Made by a program: the position numbers and the translations under genes
Shown: piece by piece, positions 18,664 through 29,093 of the stretch
How positions within the stretch are numbered: the stretch's first letter is position 1
Layout of the letters: the number at the start of each line of letters is the position of its first letter
Assembly: GCF_018687495.1 (NCBI RefSeq)
Contig: NZ_CP061293.1
Coordinates: forward strand, 682,001 to 746,000
Length of the DNA stretch: 64,000 bases
Origin: Polynucleobacter sp. MWH-Svant-W18
GTDB taxonomy: Bacteria > Pseudomonadota > Gammaproteobacteria > Burkholderiales > Burkholderiaceae
Direction of reading: 5' to 3'
Notes under the pieces: model-generated
Databases searched by the model: none
What the model saw: the letters and a program-made list of their open reading frames with translations, nothing else
Told to the model about the DNA's origin: nothing

Positions 18664-20073
18664 ATGTCACGTACGCTTTATGACAAATTGTGGGATGACC
18701 ACGTTGTTTACTCAGAAGAGGATGGCACAGCGACGATCTATATTGATCGTCAATTGCTGCATGAGGTAACTAGTCCTCAAGCCTTTGAGGGTTTGAATTT
18801 AGCAGGCCGTCCAGTTTGGCGTATCTCTGCCAATTTGGCAGTCTCTGACCACAATGTGCCAACCACAGACCGCTCTGAAGGTATTGCAGATCCAATATCG
18901 AAATTACAAGTTGATACCTTGGATCAAAACTGTGATGCCTTTGGTATTACTCAGTATAAGATGAACGATGCCCGTCAAGGTATTGTTCACGTCATTGGAC
19001 CAGAGCAGGGCGCAACTTTGCCCGGTATGACAGTGGTATGCGGTGATTCTCATACCAGTACGCATGGTGCATTTGGTGCTCTAGCGTTTGGTATTGGAAC
19101 TTCTGAAGTCGAGCATGTTTTAGCTACGCAGACCCTGCTCATGAAAAAGAGCAAGAATATGTTGGTGCGGGTTGATGGTCGCTTGCAGCCAGGTTCCACT
19201 GCAAAAGATATCGTTCTGGCCGTGATTGGCAAGATTGGTACAGCAGGCGGCACGGGCTACACCATTGAGTTTGCTGGTGAAGCAATTCGTATCCTTTCTA
19301 TGGAAGGTCGCATGACTGTCTGCAATATGGCTATTGAGGCGGGTGCACGCGCTGGCCTAGTTGCTGTTGATGAAACCACTATTGAGTACATCCAAGGTCG
19401 TCCATACTCACCAAAGGGACCAGCTTTATTGCAAGCCTTGCAGTATTGGAGAACTTTGCACTCTGATCCAGATGCAAAGTTTGACGCTGTAGTCGAATTG
19501 CGCGCTGAAGAAATTGCGCCCCAAGTCACTTGGGGTACTTCACCAGAGATGGTGCTTGCTATTAGTGATCGTGTTCCAGATCCAGAAAAAGAGCGTGACC
19601 CTAATAAGCGTTCTGCGATGGAGCGTGCCTTGGAGTATATGAATCTCACTCCCAATACCCCATTAAGCAGTATTTCTGTGGATAAAGTATTTATTGGTTC
19701 TTGCACTAATAGCCGTATTGAAGATATTCGGGCAGCCGCTAAAGTAGTAGATCGTATCGGCAAAAAGGTTGCGGCTAATGTGAAGTTGGCGATGGTTGTT
19801 CCTGGTTCTGGTTTGGTGAAAGCCCAGGCAGAGCGCGAAGGTTTAGATCGTATTTTCAAGGCCGCTGGCTTTGAGTGGCGCGAGCCAGGTTGCTCAATGT
19901 GTTTAGCAATGAATGCCGATCGCCTTGAGCCTGGCGAACGTTGTGCCTCTACATCCAACCGTAATTTTGAAGGTCGTCAAGGCAATGGCGGCAGAACCCA
20001 TTTAGTCAGCCCTGCAATGGCTGCTGCTGCAGCGATTGAAGGTCATTTTGTTGATGTTCGTAAGATTTCATAA
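18664..20073 (+). CDS. leuC: 3-isopropylmalate dehydratase large subunit
   Basis: With LeuD isomerises 2-isopropylmalate to 3-isopropylmalate in leucine synthesis. The 469 residues include [20 protein letters not shown], the substrate loop [11 protein letters not shown], and the 4Fe-4S cysteines in [14 protein letters not shown] and [15 protein letters not shown]. It starts 17 bases after gltA without a visible terminator, and a small lipoprotein gene separates it from leuD. Confidence 0.97.
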   Translation: MSRTLYDKLWDDHVVYSEEDGTATIYIDRQLLHEVTSPQAFEGLNLAGRPVWRISANLAVSDHNVPTTDRSEGIADPISKLQVDTLDQNCDAFGITQYKMNDARQGIVHVIGPEQGATLPGMTVVCGDSHTSTHGAFGALAFGIGTSEVEHVLATQTLLMKKSKNMLVRVDGRLQPGSTAKDIVLAVIGKIGTAGGTGYTIEFAGEAIRILSMEGRMTVCNMAIEAGARAGLVAVDETTIEYIQGRPYSPKGPALLQALQYWRTLHSDPDAKFDAVVELRAEEIAPQVTWGTSPEMVLAISDRVPDPEKERDPNKRSAMERALEYMNLTPNTPLSSISVDKVFIGSCTNSRIEDIRAAAKVVDRIGKKVAANVKLAMVVPGSGLVKAQAEREGLDRIFKAAGFEWREPGCSMCLAMNADRLEPGERCASTSNRNFEGRQGNGGRTHLVSPAMAAAAAIEGHFVDVRKIS

Positions 20074-20083
20074 GGGTATCGAG

Positions 20084-20293
20084 ATGAAATTTTCTCCAGT
20101 TTCTTTAATTGCTAGATTAGCAATAGTTGGTCTTGTAGGTTTGATCATTGCTGCTTGCACGAACACCATGGAGGGTATGGGAAAAGATTTGCAGACGATG
20201 GGCAAGTCGATGGATAGCAGTTCTTCAAGCAATACCCAAAACAATCAGTCTCAAACTAAGGGTAAGGACGTTGTCGTTACTCCGGTGAAGTAA
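20084..20293 (+). CDS. Entericidin-like small lipoprotein
   Basis: A 69-residue lipoprotein precursor. The signal peptide (MKFSPVSLIARLAIVGLVGL) ends in the lipobox IAAC, so the mature protein starts at a lipidated cysteine. The mature part, CTNTMEGMGKDLQTMGKSMD, resembles the entericidin EcnA/EcnB family (NTxxGxGxDIxxxG pattern), followed by a Ser/Asn/Gln-rich tail. The start at 20084 is supported by AAGGG 8 bases upstream and by the signal peptide. It is conserved between leuC and leuD in Burkholderiales; a function there is unknown. Entericidins of E. coli form a lysis antidote/toxin pair, but only one copy is here. Confidence 0.82.
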   Translation: MKFSPVSLIARLAIVGLVGLIIAACTNTMEGMGKDLQTMGKSMDSSSSSNTQNNQSQTKGKDVVVTPVK

Positions 20294-20317
20294 ACATTTA
20301 GAATTTAAGTCGGAATT

Positions 20318-20965
20318 ATGGAAAAATTTACGGTCTATAAAGGTTTGGTTGCTCCGTTAAATCGCGAGAACGTGGATACCGACGCCATCATTCCTAAGCA
20401 ATTCTTAAAGTCCATTAAGAAAACAGGCTTTGGTCAAAATTTATTTGATGAGTGGCGCTATCTTGATCATGGTGAGCCTGGGCAAGATTGCAGCTCGCGT
20501 CCACTCAATCCCGACTTTGTACTGAATCAGTCTCGCTATCAGGGTGCCGGTATTCTGCTGGCACGTAAGAACTTCGGTTGCGGCAGTTCTCGTGAGCACG
20601 CTCCATGGGCACTTGACCAGTATGGCTTTAGGGCAGTAATTGCCCCGAGCTTTGCCGATATTTTCTATAACAACTGCTTTAAAAACGGTCTTTTGCCGAT
20701 CGTTTTGACAGAATTGCAGGTTGACCACCTCTTTAATGAAACCATGGCGTTTAGTGGTTATCAATTAACTATCGACCTTGAGGCTCAGCAGGTCATTACC
20801 CCTGATGGGACTGCCTATAGCTTCGATGTAGCCCCATTTAGGAAGTTTTGCCTTCTCAATGGCTTGGACGATATTGGCTTAACTCTGCGCCATGCAGATA
20901 AAATCAAGGCTTATGAAGCCGAGCGCATTCTCAAGATGCCTTGGCTTGCGACTCAGTTGCCGTAA
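20318..20965 (+). CDS. leuD: 3-isopropylmalate dehydratase small subunit
   Basis: Swivelling small subunit of isopropylmalate isomerase. The 215 residues include [16 protein letters not shown], the conserved [15 protein letters not shown] substrate-binding loop, and [17 protein letters not shown]. It is in the leu cluster, 24 bases after the entericidin gene and 21 bases before leuB. Confidence 0.97.
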   Translation: MEKFTVYKGLVAPLNRENVDTDAIIPKQFLKSIKKTGFGQNLFDEWRYLDHGEPGQDCSSRPLNPDFVLNQSRYQGAGILLARKNFGCGSSREHAPWALDQYGFRAVIAPSFADIFYNNCFKNGLLPIVLTELQVDHLFNETMAFSGYQLTIDLEAQQVITPDGTAYSFDVAPFRKFCLLNGLDDIGLTLRHADKIKAYEAERILKMPWLATQLP

Positions 20966-20986
20966 TTTTAGATTTAAAGGCCTCTC

Positions 20987-22057
20987 ATGAAAATTGCAGT
21001 TCTACCGGGCGATGGTATCGGCCCGGAAATCGTTGCTCAAGCTGTACGAGTCTTAAATGCGCTCGGCCCAAAGTTTGATTTAGAAGAAGCTCCTGTTGGT
21101 GGGGCTGCCTATGATGTAGTAGGTCATCCTCTGCCGCCAGCAACCCTAGAGCTGGCTAAAAAAGCTGATGCAATTTTATTCGGAGCAGTAGGCGACTGGA
21201 AATACGACACACTCGCTCGCGAATTTCGTCCTGAACAAGCTATCTTGGGTTTGCGCAAACACTTAGAGTTGTTTGCCAACTTTAGACCGGCAATTTGTTA
21301 TCCAGAGCTCACTGCAGCATCTAGCTTGAAGCCAGAAATTATCGGTGGTTTGGATATCTTGATCGTCCGAGAACTCAATGGCGATATTTACTTTGGTCAG
21401 CCCCGTGGCATTCGTACATCTGAGTTGCCACTCTTTAAAGGTGCCCGCGAAGGTTTTGACACGATGCACTATAGCGAGCCAGAAGTGGAGCGTATTGGTC
21501 GTGTTGCTTTTGAAGCAGCGCGTAAACGTAGTAAAAAAGTCTGCAGTGTGGATAAGGCAAACGTATTAGAGACCTCCCAGTTATGGCGTGAAGTCATGAT
21601 CAAAATCTCTCAGGACTACCCTGATGTTGAGCTTTCCCATATGTATGTCGATAACGCGGCAATGCAGCTGGTAAAAGCACCCAAGGCATTTGACGTAGTG
21701 GTTACCGGCAACCTCTTTGGCGATATCTTGTCAGATGAGGCAGCTATGCTTACCGGCTCAATTGGGATGCTACCTTCGGCATCTTTGGATAAGAACAATA
21801 AAGGCTTGTATGAGCCAAGTCATGGTTCTGCACCGGATATCGCTGGCAAAGGCATTGCTAATCCTTTGGCAACTATTTTGTCTGCAGCAATGATGCTGCG
21901 CTATTCATTGGGAATGCCTGCAGAAGCAGATCGAATTGAACGGGCCGTTCAAAAGGTATTGGCACAAGGCTTACGGACTGCAGATATTTATACCGAAGGC
22001 ACTCAAAAGGTCTCTACTGTACAAATGGGTGATGCAGTGGTGGCAGCACTCTCTTAA
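20987..22057 (+). CDS. leuB: 3-isopropylmalate dehydrogenase
   Basis: Oxidative decarboxylation of 3-isopropylmalate, the last leu-specific step before transamination. The 356 residues include [49 protein letters not shown] with the catalytic Lys, [19 protein letters not shown] with the metal-binding aspartates, and [18 protein letters not shown] for NAD binding. It is followed 32 bases later by asd. Confidence 0.98.
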   Translation: MKIAVLPGDGIGPEIVAQAVRVLNALGPKFDLEEAPVGGAAYDVVGHPLPPATLELAKKADAILFGAVGDWKYDTLAREFRPEQAILGLRKHLELFANFRPAICYPELTAASSLKPEIIGGLDILIVRELNGDIYFGQPRGIRTSELPLFKGAREGFDTMHYSEPEVERIGRVAFEAARKRSKKVCSVDKANVLETSQLWREVMIKISQDYPDVELSHMYVDNAAMQLVKAPKAFDVVVTGNLFGDILSDEAAMLTGSIGMLPSASLDKNNKGLYEPSHGSAPDIAGKGIANPLATILSAAMMLRYSLGMPAEADRIERAVQKVLAQGLRTADIYTEGTQKVSTVQMGDAVVAALS

Positions 22058-22089
22058 ATCAATAGTAAATATTCATTAGATAGTTAATC

Positions 22090-23247
22090 ATGGCAAATAC
22101 AAATACTCCATTAGTAGGTTTAGTCGGCTGGCGTGGCATGGTTGGAAGCGTGCTCATGGATCGGATGCTGGCTGAAAAAGATTTTGACTTGATCGAGCCT
22201 GTATTTTTCAGTACCAGCCAAGCTGGCGGAGAAGTGCCTTTAATTAATGGCATAAAAGTCAGCAAGAGCGAAAGCGCTTTGCAAGATGCAAACGATATTC
22301 AAGCGCTGTCACGCTGCGACATCATTTTGACTTGCCAAGGTGGTGACTACACCAATGAGATCTTTCCAAAGCTGCGCGCTGCCGGCTGGAATGGCCATTG
22401 GATTGATGCTGCTAGTGCGCTGCGGATGAAAGATGACGCGGTATTGGTTTTGGATCCTGTAAATCGCCCAGTGATCGATAAGGCTTTGGCGGCTGGTGGT
22501 AAGAACTGGATTGGCGCTAACTGCACCGTGAGCTTGATGATGATGGCTATGGGCGGTTTAGTAAAAGCTGACATGGTTGAATGGATCAGTGCAATGACTT
22601 ATCAAGCAGCATCTGGTGCTGGTGCACAGAATATGCGCGAACTACTGCTGCAGATGGGTGCATTGCGCGATAGCGTTGCTACTGAGTTAGCGGATCCATC
22701 CTCTTGGATTTTGGACATTGATCGCAAAGTCACTGAGACCTTGCGTTCAGCAGATTTCCCGAAAAAGAATTTCCGTAACACGGCTTTGGCTGGTAGCTTG
22801 ATTCCTTGGATCGATGTGCCAGTAGAGAATGGTCAAACCAAAGAAGAGTGGAAGGGTGGCTCTGAATTCAATAAGATACTTGGTCGTCCAGCATTCCGCA
22901 CGCCAGGAAGCATTCCGATTGATGGTTTGTGTGTACGCGTTGGTGCGATGCGTTGCCATTCACAAGGTCTGACTGTGAAGTTGAAGAAAGATATTCCACT
23001 TAAGGAAATCGAAACTATCTTGGCTAACGATAACCAGTGGGTCAAAGTTGTGCCAAATGATCGTGAAACCACTGAGCGTGACTTATCGCCTGCAGCTGTT
23101 AGCGGTACTCTGACAGTGCCAATTGGCCGTCTACATAAAATGGCCATGGGTCCAGAGTACTTGGGCGCATTTACAGTGGGTGACCAGCTGTTGTGGGGTG
23201 CTGCCGAGCCATTGCGCCGCATGCTCAGAATTTTGCTCGAAAAATAA
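22090..23247 (+). CDS. asd: Aspartate-semialdehyde dehydrogenase
   Basis: Reduces aspartyl phosphate to aspartate semialdehyde, feeding lysine/DAP, threonine and methionine synthesis. The 385-residue proteobacterial type has [18 protein letters not shown] at the NADP site, the active-site cysteine in [18 protein letters not shown], and [20 protein letters not shown] with the catalytic histidine. Its stop overlaps the ATG of the fimV-like gene (TAATG). Confidence 0.97.
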   Translation: MANTNTPLVGLVGWRGMVGSVLMDRMLAEKDFDLIEPVFFSTSQAGGEVPLINGIKVSKSESALQDANDIQALSRCDIILTCQGGDYTNEIFPKLRAAGWNGHWIDAASALRMKDDAVLVLDPVNRPVIDKALAAGGKNWIGANCTVSLMMMAMGGLVKADMVEWISAMTYQAASGAGAQNMRELLLQMGALRDSVATELADPSSWILDIDRKVTETLRSADFPKKNFRNTALAGSLIPWIDVPVENGQTKEEWKGGSEFNKILGRPAFRTPGSIPIDGLCVRVGAMRCHSQGLTVKLKKDIPLKEIETILANDNQWVKVVPNDRETTERDLSPAAVSGTLTVPIGRLHKMAMGPEYLGAFTVGDQLLWGAAEPLRRMLRILLEK

Positions 23248-24623
23248 TGTTGAGAACTTGCCAACTGAGCTTTGTCAAAGCTCTTTGCTTTATTTGGCTA
23301 AGTTGGTCTTGTGCTGCCTGGGCAATCTCGCTGGGTTCACCACAACTACAATCCAAGACTGGCGAACCGCTTCGCGTAGAAATTCCCATTCGGGTAGCGG
23401 CAGACGAGGAGAGCGCTCTCAATAGTCTCAAGGCACAAACTCCCAATAAGGCTGCCTATGAGCGTCTGGGAATTTCCTCAAAAATTTTAGAGCTCAACCC
23501 CCAAGTTTCGGTGTATCGCAATCGCCAAGAAAAATTGATGATCTTAGTCGAGACGGTCAACCCAGTTCCGCTCTCAGAAGATCCATTTGTCGATGTATTA
23601 GTGAATCTCAATTGGGCAAGTGGAAGCATTACCAAAACTTACACATTGTTATTGGGCGATGTGCAGAAGGTTCTAGTTAAGCCTGGTCAAACTCTATCGG
23701 AGATTGCAGCATTGATGGCTCCACAGCTAGACGGTGCCACATTAGATCAGGCGATGATGGCTTTATATAAAGCGAATCCTGATGCTTTTGCTAGCGGCAG
23801 TATTAATCGTTTAGCTGCTGGTGCTGAACTCAATAAGCCGAGCCAAGCGCTTCTGCGGTCCATTAGTCCTGCAGAGGCGAATCAATTTGTGGCAGAGGCG
23901 AATGCACAGTGGCGAGCCGAGCAGGGGGCGGCTGGAGCTAACCCCGACTCTAAGTCTGGTAGCACTAAAGTAGCTGAACTGACTCCAAAAGATCGTCTGA
24001 AGATCGGCTCTAGTGCAGATAGCAACGAAGAGCGTCGCTACACCGAAGAGCTTGTAGCTCAAGAGAAACAATTAGAGCAAGCTAAAGCTCGCGTAGCAGA
24101 GTTAGAAAAGAATGTTGCCGACCTGCAGCGATTGCTCGATAAATCTAAAGAGAAGAAGGCTGTTGACGATCATTTTGGCTTAGGCGCGGCAGGCCCAGCT
24201 ATTTTGGCGATTACATTAATTACATTAACGGGTTTATTGCTATGGGGCTTTGCGCGTAATGCACGTCGCTCTGAGTTGGGTGATTTTCAGGCGGCAAGCA
24301 TGCCGGCAGATACTCACCACAAGCTAACTCACGCTAATTATGAAATGCCTGAGCGTGCCAAGGCACTCTTTGCAGGCATCGATTTAGATCTTTCCAAACC
24401 AGCAGTAGACCTGCCATCAACACCACCTGCTCCGATCCTAAATCCTTTGGCTGATACTTTGCGTGTCAAATTAAATCTTGCGCGTGCATACATCACGATT
24501 GAAGATTTCTCGGCTGCTAGGAGATCTTTAGAAGAGGTGCTACAAGTTAGTAATGCTGTAGACCCAACAATCACGATTGAAGCTCAAGGCTTGTTAGCGG
24601 AGCTCTCACATCGCAATGCCTAA
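23247..24623 (+). CDS. fimV: FimV-like pilus assembly/polar protein, compact form
   Basis: A 458-residue inner-membrane protein with a FimV plan. A signal peptide (residues about 1-26) is followed by a FimV N-terminal beta domain (ISLGSPQLQSKTGEPLRVEI), a LysM-like peptidoglycan-binding region around VLVKPGQTLSEIAALM, and a coiled coil (EELVAQEKQLEQAKARVAEL). A membrane segment (AILAITLITLTGLLLWGFA) and a short C-terminal FimV domain (LNLARAYITIEDFSAARRSL) complete it. Pseudomonas FimV is about 900 residues and affects type IV pili and polar localisation; this version lacks the long acidic repeat region. The start is in the asd stop codon. Confidence 0.82.
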   Translation: MLRTCQLSFVKALCFIWLSWSCAAWAISLGSPQLQSKTGEPLRVEIPIRVAADEESALNSLKAQTPNKAAYERLGISSKILELNPQVSVYRNRQEKLMILVETVNPVPLSEDPFVDVLVNLNWASGSITKTYTLLLGDVQKVLVKPGQTLSEIAALMAPQLDGATLDQAMMALYKANPDAFASGSINRLAAGAELNKPSQALLRSISPAEANQFVAEANAQWRAEQGAAGANPDSKSGSTKVAELTPKDRLKIGSSADSNEERRYTEELVAQEKQLEQAKARVAELEKNVADLQRLLDKSKEKKAVDDHFGLGAAGPAILAITLITLTGLLLWGFARNARRSELGDFQAASMPADTHHKLTHANYEMPERAKALFAGIDLDLSKPAVDLPSTPPAPILNPLADTLRVKLNLARAYITIEDFSAARRSLEEVLQVSNAVDPTITIEAQGLLAELSHRNA

Positions 24624-24641
24624 GCTCATGGGCGTATCGCA

Positions 24642-25472
24642 ATGCGCATAGCCCTAGGCCTTCAGTATGACGGTAGCCCCTATGCTGGGTGGCAAGTACA
24701 ACTGAATCAACTCACCGTTCAGGGCGAACTCGAAAAAGCCATTACTGCATTCATTGGAGAAGAGGCTTGTAGGGCTCAGCCAGTCCACACCATCACCGCT
24801 GGCAGAACGGATACAGGTGTTCATGCGCTCGGTCAAGTAGTGCACTTTGATGTGAATGTAGAGCGCGAAGTATTTTCTTGGGTAAGGGGGGTGAATTCTT
24901 TTTTACCGTCATCGATTGTGATCAATTGGGCTAAAGAAGTTCCAGAAGAATTCAGTGCGCGTTTTTCTGCACACGAGCGAACCTATGTTTATGCATTGCA
25001 TGCAGGACCTTGCCGTTCACCAATGATGAGTGCGCGCGCCGGCTATGTGATGCTCGCCCCAAATAAATGGTTTGATATTGCAGGCATGAAAAAATCAGCA
25101 GAGTGTTTAATCGGCGAGCATGACTTTAGTTCGTTTCGATCTTCAGAATGCCAAAGCAAAACTCCGATTAAAACCATGTACTCAATCGAAATTATTTCTG
25201 ATGAGCCATGGTTGTATTTTCGGATTCGGGGAAACGCATTCCTGCACCACATGGTGCGTAATTTAGTGGGATGCTTTCTGCAAATTGGACAGGGTAGACA
25301 ACGACCTGAGTGGATGGCTGAGGTTTTGGCTGCTAAGGATCGAAAAGTGGCTGCCCCCACCTTTATGCCTGATGGCCTCTACTTAACCAAGATTGCTTAT
25401 CCGGCTGAGTTTGAGATACCCGCACCTTGGTTAAAAAACTCATGGTTGCCTGCCGAGATAACGAAGCCCTAA
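24642..25472 (+). CDS. truA: tRNA pseudouridine(38-40) synthase
   Basis: Converts uridines 38-40 of the tRNA anticodon arm to pseudouridine. The 276 residues include [14 protein letters not shown] near the N-terminus, the catalytic aspartate in [19 protein letters not shown], and the C-terminal [20 protein letters not shown]. No strong ribosome site precedes the ATG, 18 bases after fimV, so coupling to fimV is likely. Confidence 0.96.
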   Translation: MRIALGLQYDGSPYAGWQVQLNQLTVQGELEKAITAFIGEEACRAQPVHTITAGRTDTGVHALGQVVHFDVNVEREVFSWVRGVNSFLPSSIVINWAKEVPEEFSARFSAHERTYVYALHAGPCRSPMMSARAGYVMLAPNKWFDIAGMKKSAECLIGEHDFSSFRSSECQSKTPIKTMYSIEIISDEPWLYFRIRGNAFLHHMVRNLVGCFLQIGQGRQRPEWMAEVLAAKDRKVAAPTFMPDGLYLTKIAYPAEFEIPAPWLKNSWLPAEITKP

Positions 25473-25489
25473 GGCCTTATCATTCATTT

Positions 25490-26167
25490 ATGGGCTTATT
25501 GACATACTCACCGGGACGAACCAGGGTCAAAATCTGTGGTTTACGGACTGCGGCTGATATTGACGCAGTAGTTGCCGCAGGAGCAGATGCGGTTGGTTTT
25601 GTCTTTTATCCCCCCAGCGTGCGTGCTGTAAGCCCCAATATTGCTGCTCAGCTCATTTCCAGACTCCCAGCAGGCATTGATGCCGTCGGTTTAGTAGTGA
25701 ATGCCACAGACGAGCAATTTGCCGCTATTAAGGCATCCGCCCCAATCACTTTATGGCAGTTTCATGGGGATGAGACCCCAGAGCGCTGCATTGAGCTTGC
25801 AGACGGCCAGCCCTGGATGAAGGCCGGCCGTATCGGGGAAGGCTTCGCGTTTGACGAATTTTCCCTACAATATGGGGATGCAAACGCTTTGCTGCTAGAT
25901 GCCCTCGTTGAGGGATACGGTGGTGGAGGCGTTCCTTTTGATTGGCAAGGAATTCCACAGACATGGGTAAGCGAAAACGCGCCTCGGGTCGTTTTGAGTG
26001 GTGGATTGAACACGCACAACGTGGGCGAGGCGATTGCTCGCCTGCATCCTTGCGCAGTTGACGTCTCTAGTGGCGTAGAAAGCAGCAGGGGTGTTAAAGA
26101 TCCTGCGCTCATCGCTCAATTTGTAAAAGCAGTGCGCGCAGCAGATGAGAAATCATCATCCCAATAA
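25490..26167 (+). CDS. trpF: Phosphoribosylanthranilate isomerase
   Basis: Amadori rearrangement step of tryptophan synthesis. The 225-residue TIM barrel begins with RTRVKICGLRTAADIDAVVA (catalytic Cys). It also has GADAVGFVFYPPSVRAVS, WQFHGDETPERC, LLLDALVEGYGGGGVPFDW with the catalytic Asp, and LSGGLNTHNVGEAI. The ATG at 25490 is preferred because the longer frame would overlap truA by 46 bases. It begins a trpFBA segment; trpE, trpG, trpD and trpC are not in the window. Confidence 0.95.
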   Translation: MGLLTYSPGRTRVKICGLRTAADIDAVVAAGADAVGFVFYPPSVRAVSPNIAAQLISRLPAGIDAVGLVVNATDEQFAAIKASAPITLWQFHGDETPERCIELADGQPWMKAGRIGEGFAFDEFSLQYGDANALLLDALVEGYGGGGVPFDWQGIPQTWVSENAPRVVLSGGLNTHNVGEAIARLHPCAVDVSSGVESSRGVKDPALIAQFVKAVRAADEKSSSQ

Positions 26168-26197
26168 TTTGCTGTAAATAAATCAAAAGAGGTAGCT

Positions 26198-27391
26198 ATG
26201 TACGACAAGCCAGATGCACGTGGACACTTTGGTCCTTACGGTGGCGTGTTTGTTTCTGAGACATTGATGTATGCCCTCGATGAACTCAAAGAAGCTTATG
26301 CAAAGTATCAACATGACCCGGAATTTATTGAAGAGTTTCATTACGAACTGAAACACTTTGTCGGTAGACCATCGCCGGTATACCACGCTAAGCGTTGGAG
26401 TGAGATGCTAGGCGGTGCACAGATCTATCTCAAGCGTGAAGACCTTAATCACACAGGTGCTCACAAGATTAATAACGTCATTGGTCAAGCAATGATGGCT
26501 AAGCGCATGGGTAAACCCCGCATCATTGCCGAGACCGGGGCAGGTCAGCATGGCGTTGCTACGGCTACCATCTGTGCTCGCTTTGGGCTCGATTGCACTG
26601 TGTATCAAGGCTCAGTGGACGTCGCCCGTCAAGCGCAAAACGTCTATCGCATGAAGTTACTTGGCGCCAAGGTGGTTCCTGTGGAGTCAGGCACTAAGAC
26701 ATTAAAAGATGCACTCAATGAAGCCATGCGGGATTGGGTTACCAATGTTGAAAATACTTTCTACATTATTGGCACAGTTGCAGGTCCCCATCCTTATCCA
26801 ATGATGGTCAGGGATTTCCAAAGCGTGATTGGTGAAGAGTGCAAAGTGCAGATGCCGGAGATGACTGGTCGTCAACCGGATTACGTACTCGCCTGTGTTG
26901 GTGGTGGGTCAAATGCCATGGGTATCTTCTATCCCTATATTGATTTCCCAGAAGTGAAATTGGTGGGTGTAGAAGCAGCAGGCCATGGTTTAGGTAGTGG
27001 TTTGCATTCAGCTGCCCTGTGTGTTGGTAAGCCTGGTGTCTTACATGGCAACCGTACTTACTTGTTACAAGATGAGAATGGTCAGATTTCTGAAACCCAT
27101 TCAGTCTCTGCCGGTATGGACTATCCTGGTGTTGGTCCTGAACATGCATGGTTAAAAGATTCTGGTCGTGCTGACTATGTGGCGATCACCGATGAAGAGG
27201 CGCTTAAGGCATTTCATGACTGCTGTCAGATTGAGGGCATTATTCCTGCGCTAGAGTCTGCTCATGCAATTGCATATGCATGCAAGCTTGCTAAGACATT
27301 GCCAAAGGATAAAACCATTCTGGTAAACCTTTCTGGTCGTGGCGATAAAGATATGCATACCGTCGCACAAGCAACTGGCTCTGAAGGTTAA
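26198..27391 (+). CDS. trpB: Tryptophan synthase beta chain
   Basis: PLP enzyme joining indole and serine. The 397 residues include [17 protein letters not shown], the PLP lysine in [39 protein letters not shown], the phosphate-binding [13 protein letters not shown], and the C-terminal [15 protein letters not shown]. It pairs with TrpA encoded 7 bases downstream. Confidence 0.98.
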   Translation: MYDKPDARGHFGPYGGVFVSETLMYALDELKEAYAKYQHDPEFIEEFHYELKHFVGRPSPVYHAKRWSEMLGGAQIYLKREDLNHTGAHKINNVIGQAMMAKRMGKPRIIAETGAGQHGVATATICARFGLDCTVYQGSVDVARQAQNVYRMKLLGAKVVPVESGTKTLKDALNEAMRDWVTNVENTFYIIGTVAGPHPYPMMVRDFQSVIGEECKVQMPEMTGRQPDYVLACVGGGSNAMGIFYPYIDFPEVKLVGVEAAGHGLGSGLHSAALCVGKPGVLHGNRTYLLQDENGQISETHSVSAGMDYPGVGPEHAWLKDSGRADYVAITDEEALKAFHDCCQIEGIIPALESAHAIAYACKLAKTLPKDKTILVNLSGRGDKDMHTVAQATGSEG

Positions 27392-27398
27392 GAAAGAT

Positions 27399-28202
27399 AT
27401 GTCCAGAATTACTGCACTCTTTAAAGAGTTAAAAGCGAGCGGCAAAAAAGGATTGATTCCTTTTATCACTGCAGGTGACCCTGACCCAAAGCAGACTGTT
27501 GAGTTAATGCATGCACTAGTGCGTGGTGGCTCTAGTGTGATTGAGTTGGGAGTTCCGTTTTCAGATCCGATGGCTGATGGACCTGTGATTCAGAGATCAT
27601 CTGAGCGTGCCCTGACACATGGCGTGACACTGCATAGTTGCTTAGAGATGGTAAAAGCATTTCGTAAGAACGATGCTCATACGCCAGTGGTCTTAATGGG
27701 TTATGCAAACCCCGTTGAACAAATGGGAGCAGAGCGTTTTGCTACAGAAGCAAAAGCTGCAGGTGTTGATGGTGTTCTGGTGGTCGACTACCCACCAGAG
27801 GAATGTGTTGATTTTGCAGCCCGCATGCGAGTAGCAGGTATTGACCCCATCTTCTTGCTAGCACCCACTTCCTCTCATGAACGGATCAAAGAAGCTGCCA
27901 AGATCGCATCAGGCTATATCTATTACGTTTCTATGCGTGGGGTTACGGGCGCTTCCCATCTCAATACTCAAGATGTGGCCAGCATCATCCCTAAGATTCG
28001 CGAAGAGACCGATATTCCGATTGCTGTCGGCTTTGGTATTAGCGATGCAGCCAGTGCCAAGGCGGTATCCCAGAGTGCTGATGCTGTGGTGATTGGCAGC
28101 CGCATTATTCGTCTTTTAGAGGATGCACCCCCCGATCAAGCAGTACAATCACTTGAAGCCTTTATTCGAGAGATTCGCGACGCATTGGATAGTGAAAAGT
28201 AA
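27399..28202 (+). CDS. trpA: Tryptophan synthase alpha chain
   Basis: Cleaves indole-3-glycerol phosphate and channels indole to TrpB. The 267-residue TIM barrel has the catalytic Glu in [19 protein letters not shown], the catalytic Asp in [25 protein letters not shown], and the phosphate site [14 protein letters not shown]. The start at 27399 is 7 bases after trpB; the longer frame would overlap trpB. The stop overlaps the accD start (TAATG). Confidence 0.97.
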   Translation: MSRITALFKELKASGKKGLIPFITAGDPDPKQTVELMHALVRGGSSVIELGVPFSDPMADGPVIQRSSERALTHGVTLHSCLEMVKAFRKNDAHTPVVLMGYANPVEQMGAERFATEAKAAGVDGVLVVDYPPEECVDFAARMRVAGIDPIFLLAPTSSHERIKEAAKIASGYIYYVSMRGVTGASHLNTQDVASIIPKIREETDIPIAVGFGISDAASAKAVSQSADAVVIGSRIIRLLEDAPPDQAVQSLEAFIREIRDALDSEK

Positions 28203-29089
28203 TGAGCTGGATAGACAAGATACTCCCACCCCAAATTCAACATACTGATCCTGCGAATCGCAAGTCAGTACCAGAAGGATTGTGGGTTAAGTGCCCAAGC
28301 TGTGAAACCGTTCTTTACAGCACTGATATTGAAGCTAATCTTTCAGTCTGTCCAAAATGTAGCCACCACATGCGCATCGGCGCACGCCAACGCCTAGAAA
28401 ATTTACTAGACCCCAAGGGTCGGTATGAGATTGGCGCAGATATTTATCCAGTCGATCCACTGAAATTTAAAGATTCTAAAAAATATCCTGATCGCATTAA
28501 AGAGGCTAATGATGCTTCTGGTGAATCGGAAGCCCTCATCGTCATGGGTGGAAAAATTGAAAACATTCCAGTAGTGACTGCTTGTTTCGAATTCCAATAC
28601 ATGGGCGGTTCAATGGGCTCAGTAGTGGGCGAGCGCTTTGCTCGTGGCGTTCAAGAGGCGATTGCAAAGAAGTGTGCCTTCATTTGTGTAACAGCTACTG
28701 GTGGCGCCCGTATGCAAGAAAGCTTGTTGTCACTCTTTCAGATGGCCAAGACCAACTCGATGTTGACCTTGCTTGCCAAAAAAGGTTTGCCTTATATCAG
28801 CGTGTTGACTGACCCAACGATGGGCGGAATTTCTGCTAGTTTCGCCTTTATGGGTGATGTCGTGATGGCTGAGCCTAAGGCCCTGATTGGTTTTGCTGGT
28901 CCACGTGTGATTGAGCAAACTGTGCGAGAAAAATTGCCCGAGGGATTTCAGCGCTCTGAGTTCTTGATGCAAAAAGGTGGCATCGATATGATTGTTGACC
29001 GTCGTCAAATGCGCGGTGAGATTGCCCGCTTGTTAGCACTCTTGCAAAAACTTCCTGAGCCTGCGATAGCGGGTAGCGCAGTCGTTTAA
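28202..29089 (+). CDS. accD: Acetyl-CoA carboxylase carboxyltransferase subunit beta
   Basis: With AccA moves the carboxyl group from biotin to acetyl-CoA, giving malonyl-CoA for fatty acids. The 295-residue protein starts with the N-terminal zinc ribbon (two CPxC pairs, from about residue 31 to 55). The crotonase-fold carboxyltransferase domain follows, with [40 protein letters not shown] and [19 protein letters not shown]. It is coupled to trpA upstream and lies 4 bases before folC. Confidence 0.97.
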   Translation: MSWIDKILPPQIQHTDPANRKSVPEGLWVKCPSCETVLYSTDIEANLSVCPKCSHHMRIGARQRLENLLDPKGRYEIGADIYPVDPLKFKDSKKYPDRIKEANDASGESEALIVMGGKIENIPVVTACFEFQYMGGSMGSVVGERFARGVQEAIAKKCAFICVTATGGARMQESLLSLFQMAKTNSMLTLLAKKGLPYISVLTDPTMGGISASFAFMGDVVMAEPKALIGFAGPRVIEQTVREKLPEGFQRSEFLMQKGGIDMIVDRRQMRGEIARLLALLQKLPEPAIAGSAVV

Positions 29090-29093
29090 GCGC

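Noticed and set aside
19257..19958. 233-residue open frame on the minus strand inside leuC
   Set aside because: It lies entirely antisense to a well-supported leuC with all Fe-S motifs, and its translation has no recognisable domain and skewed composition.
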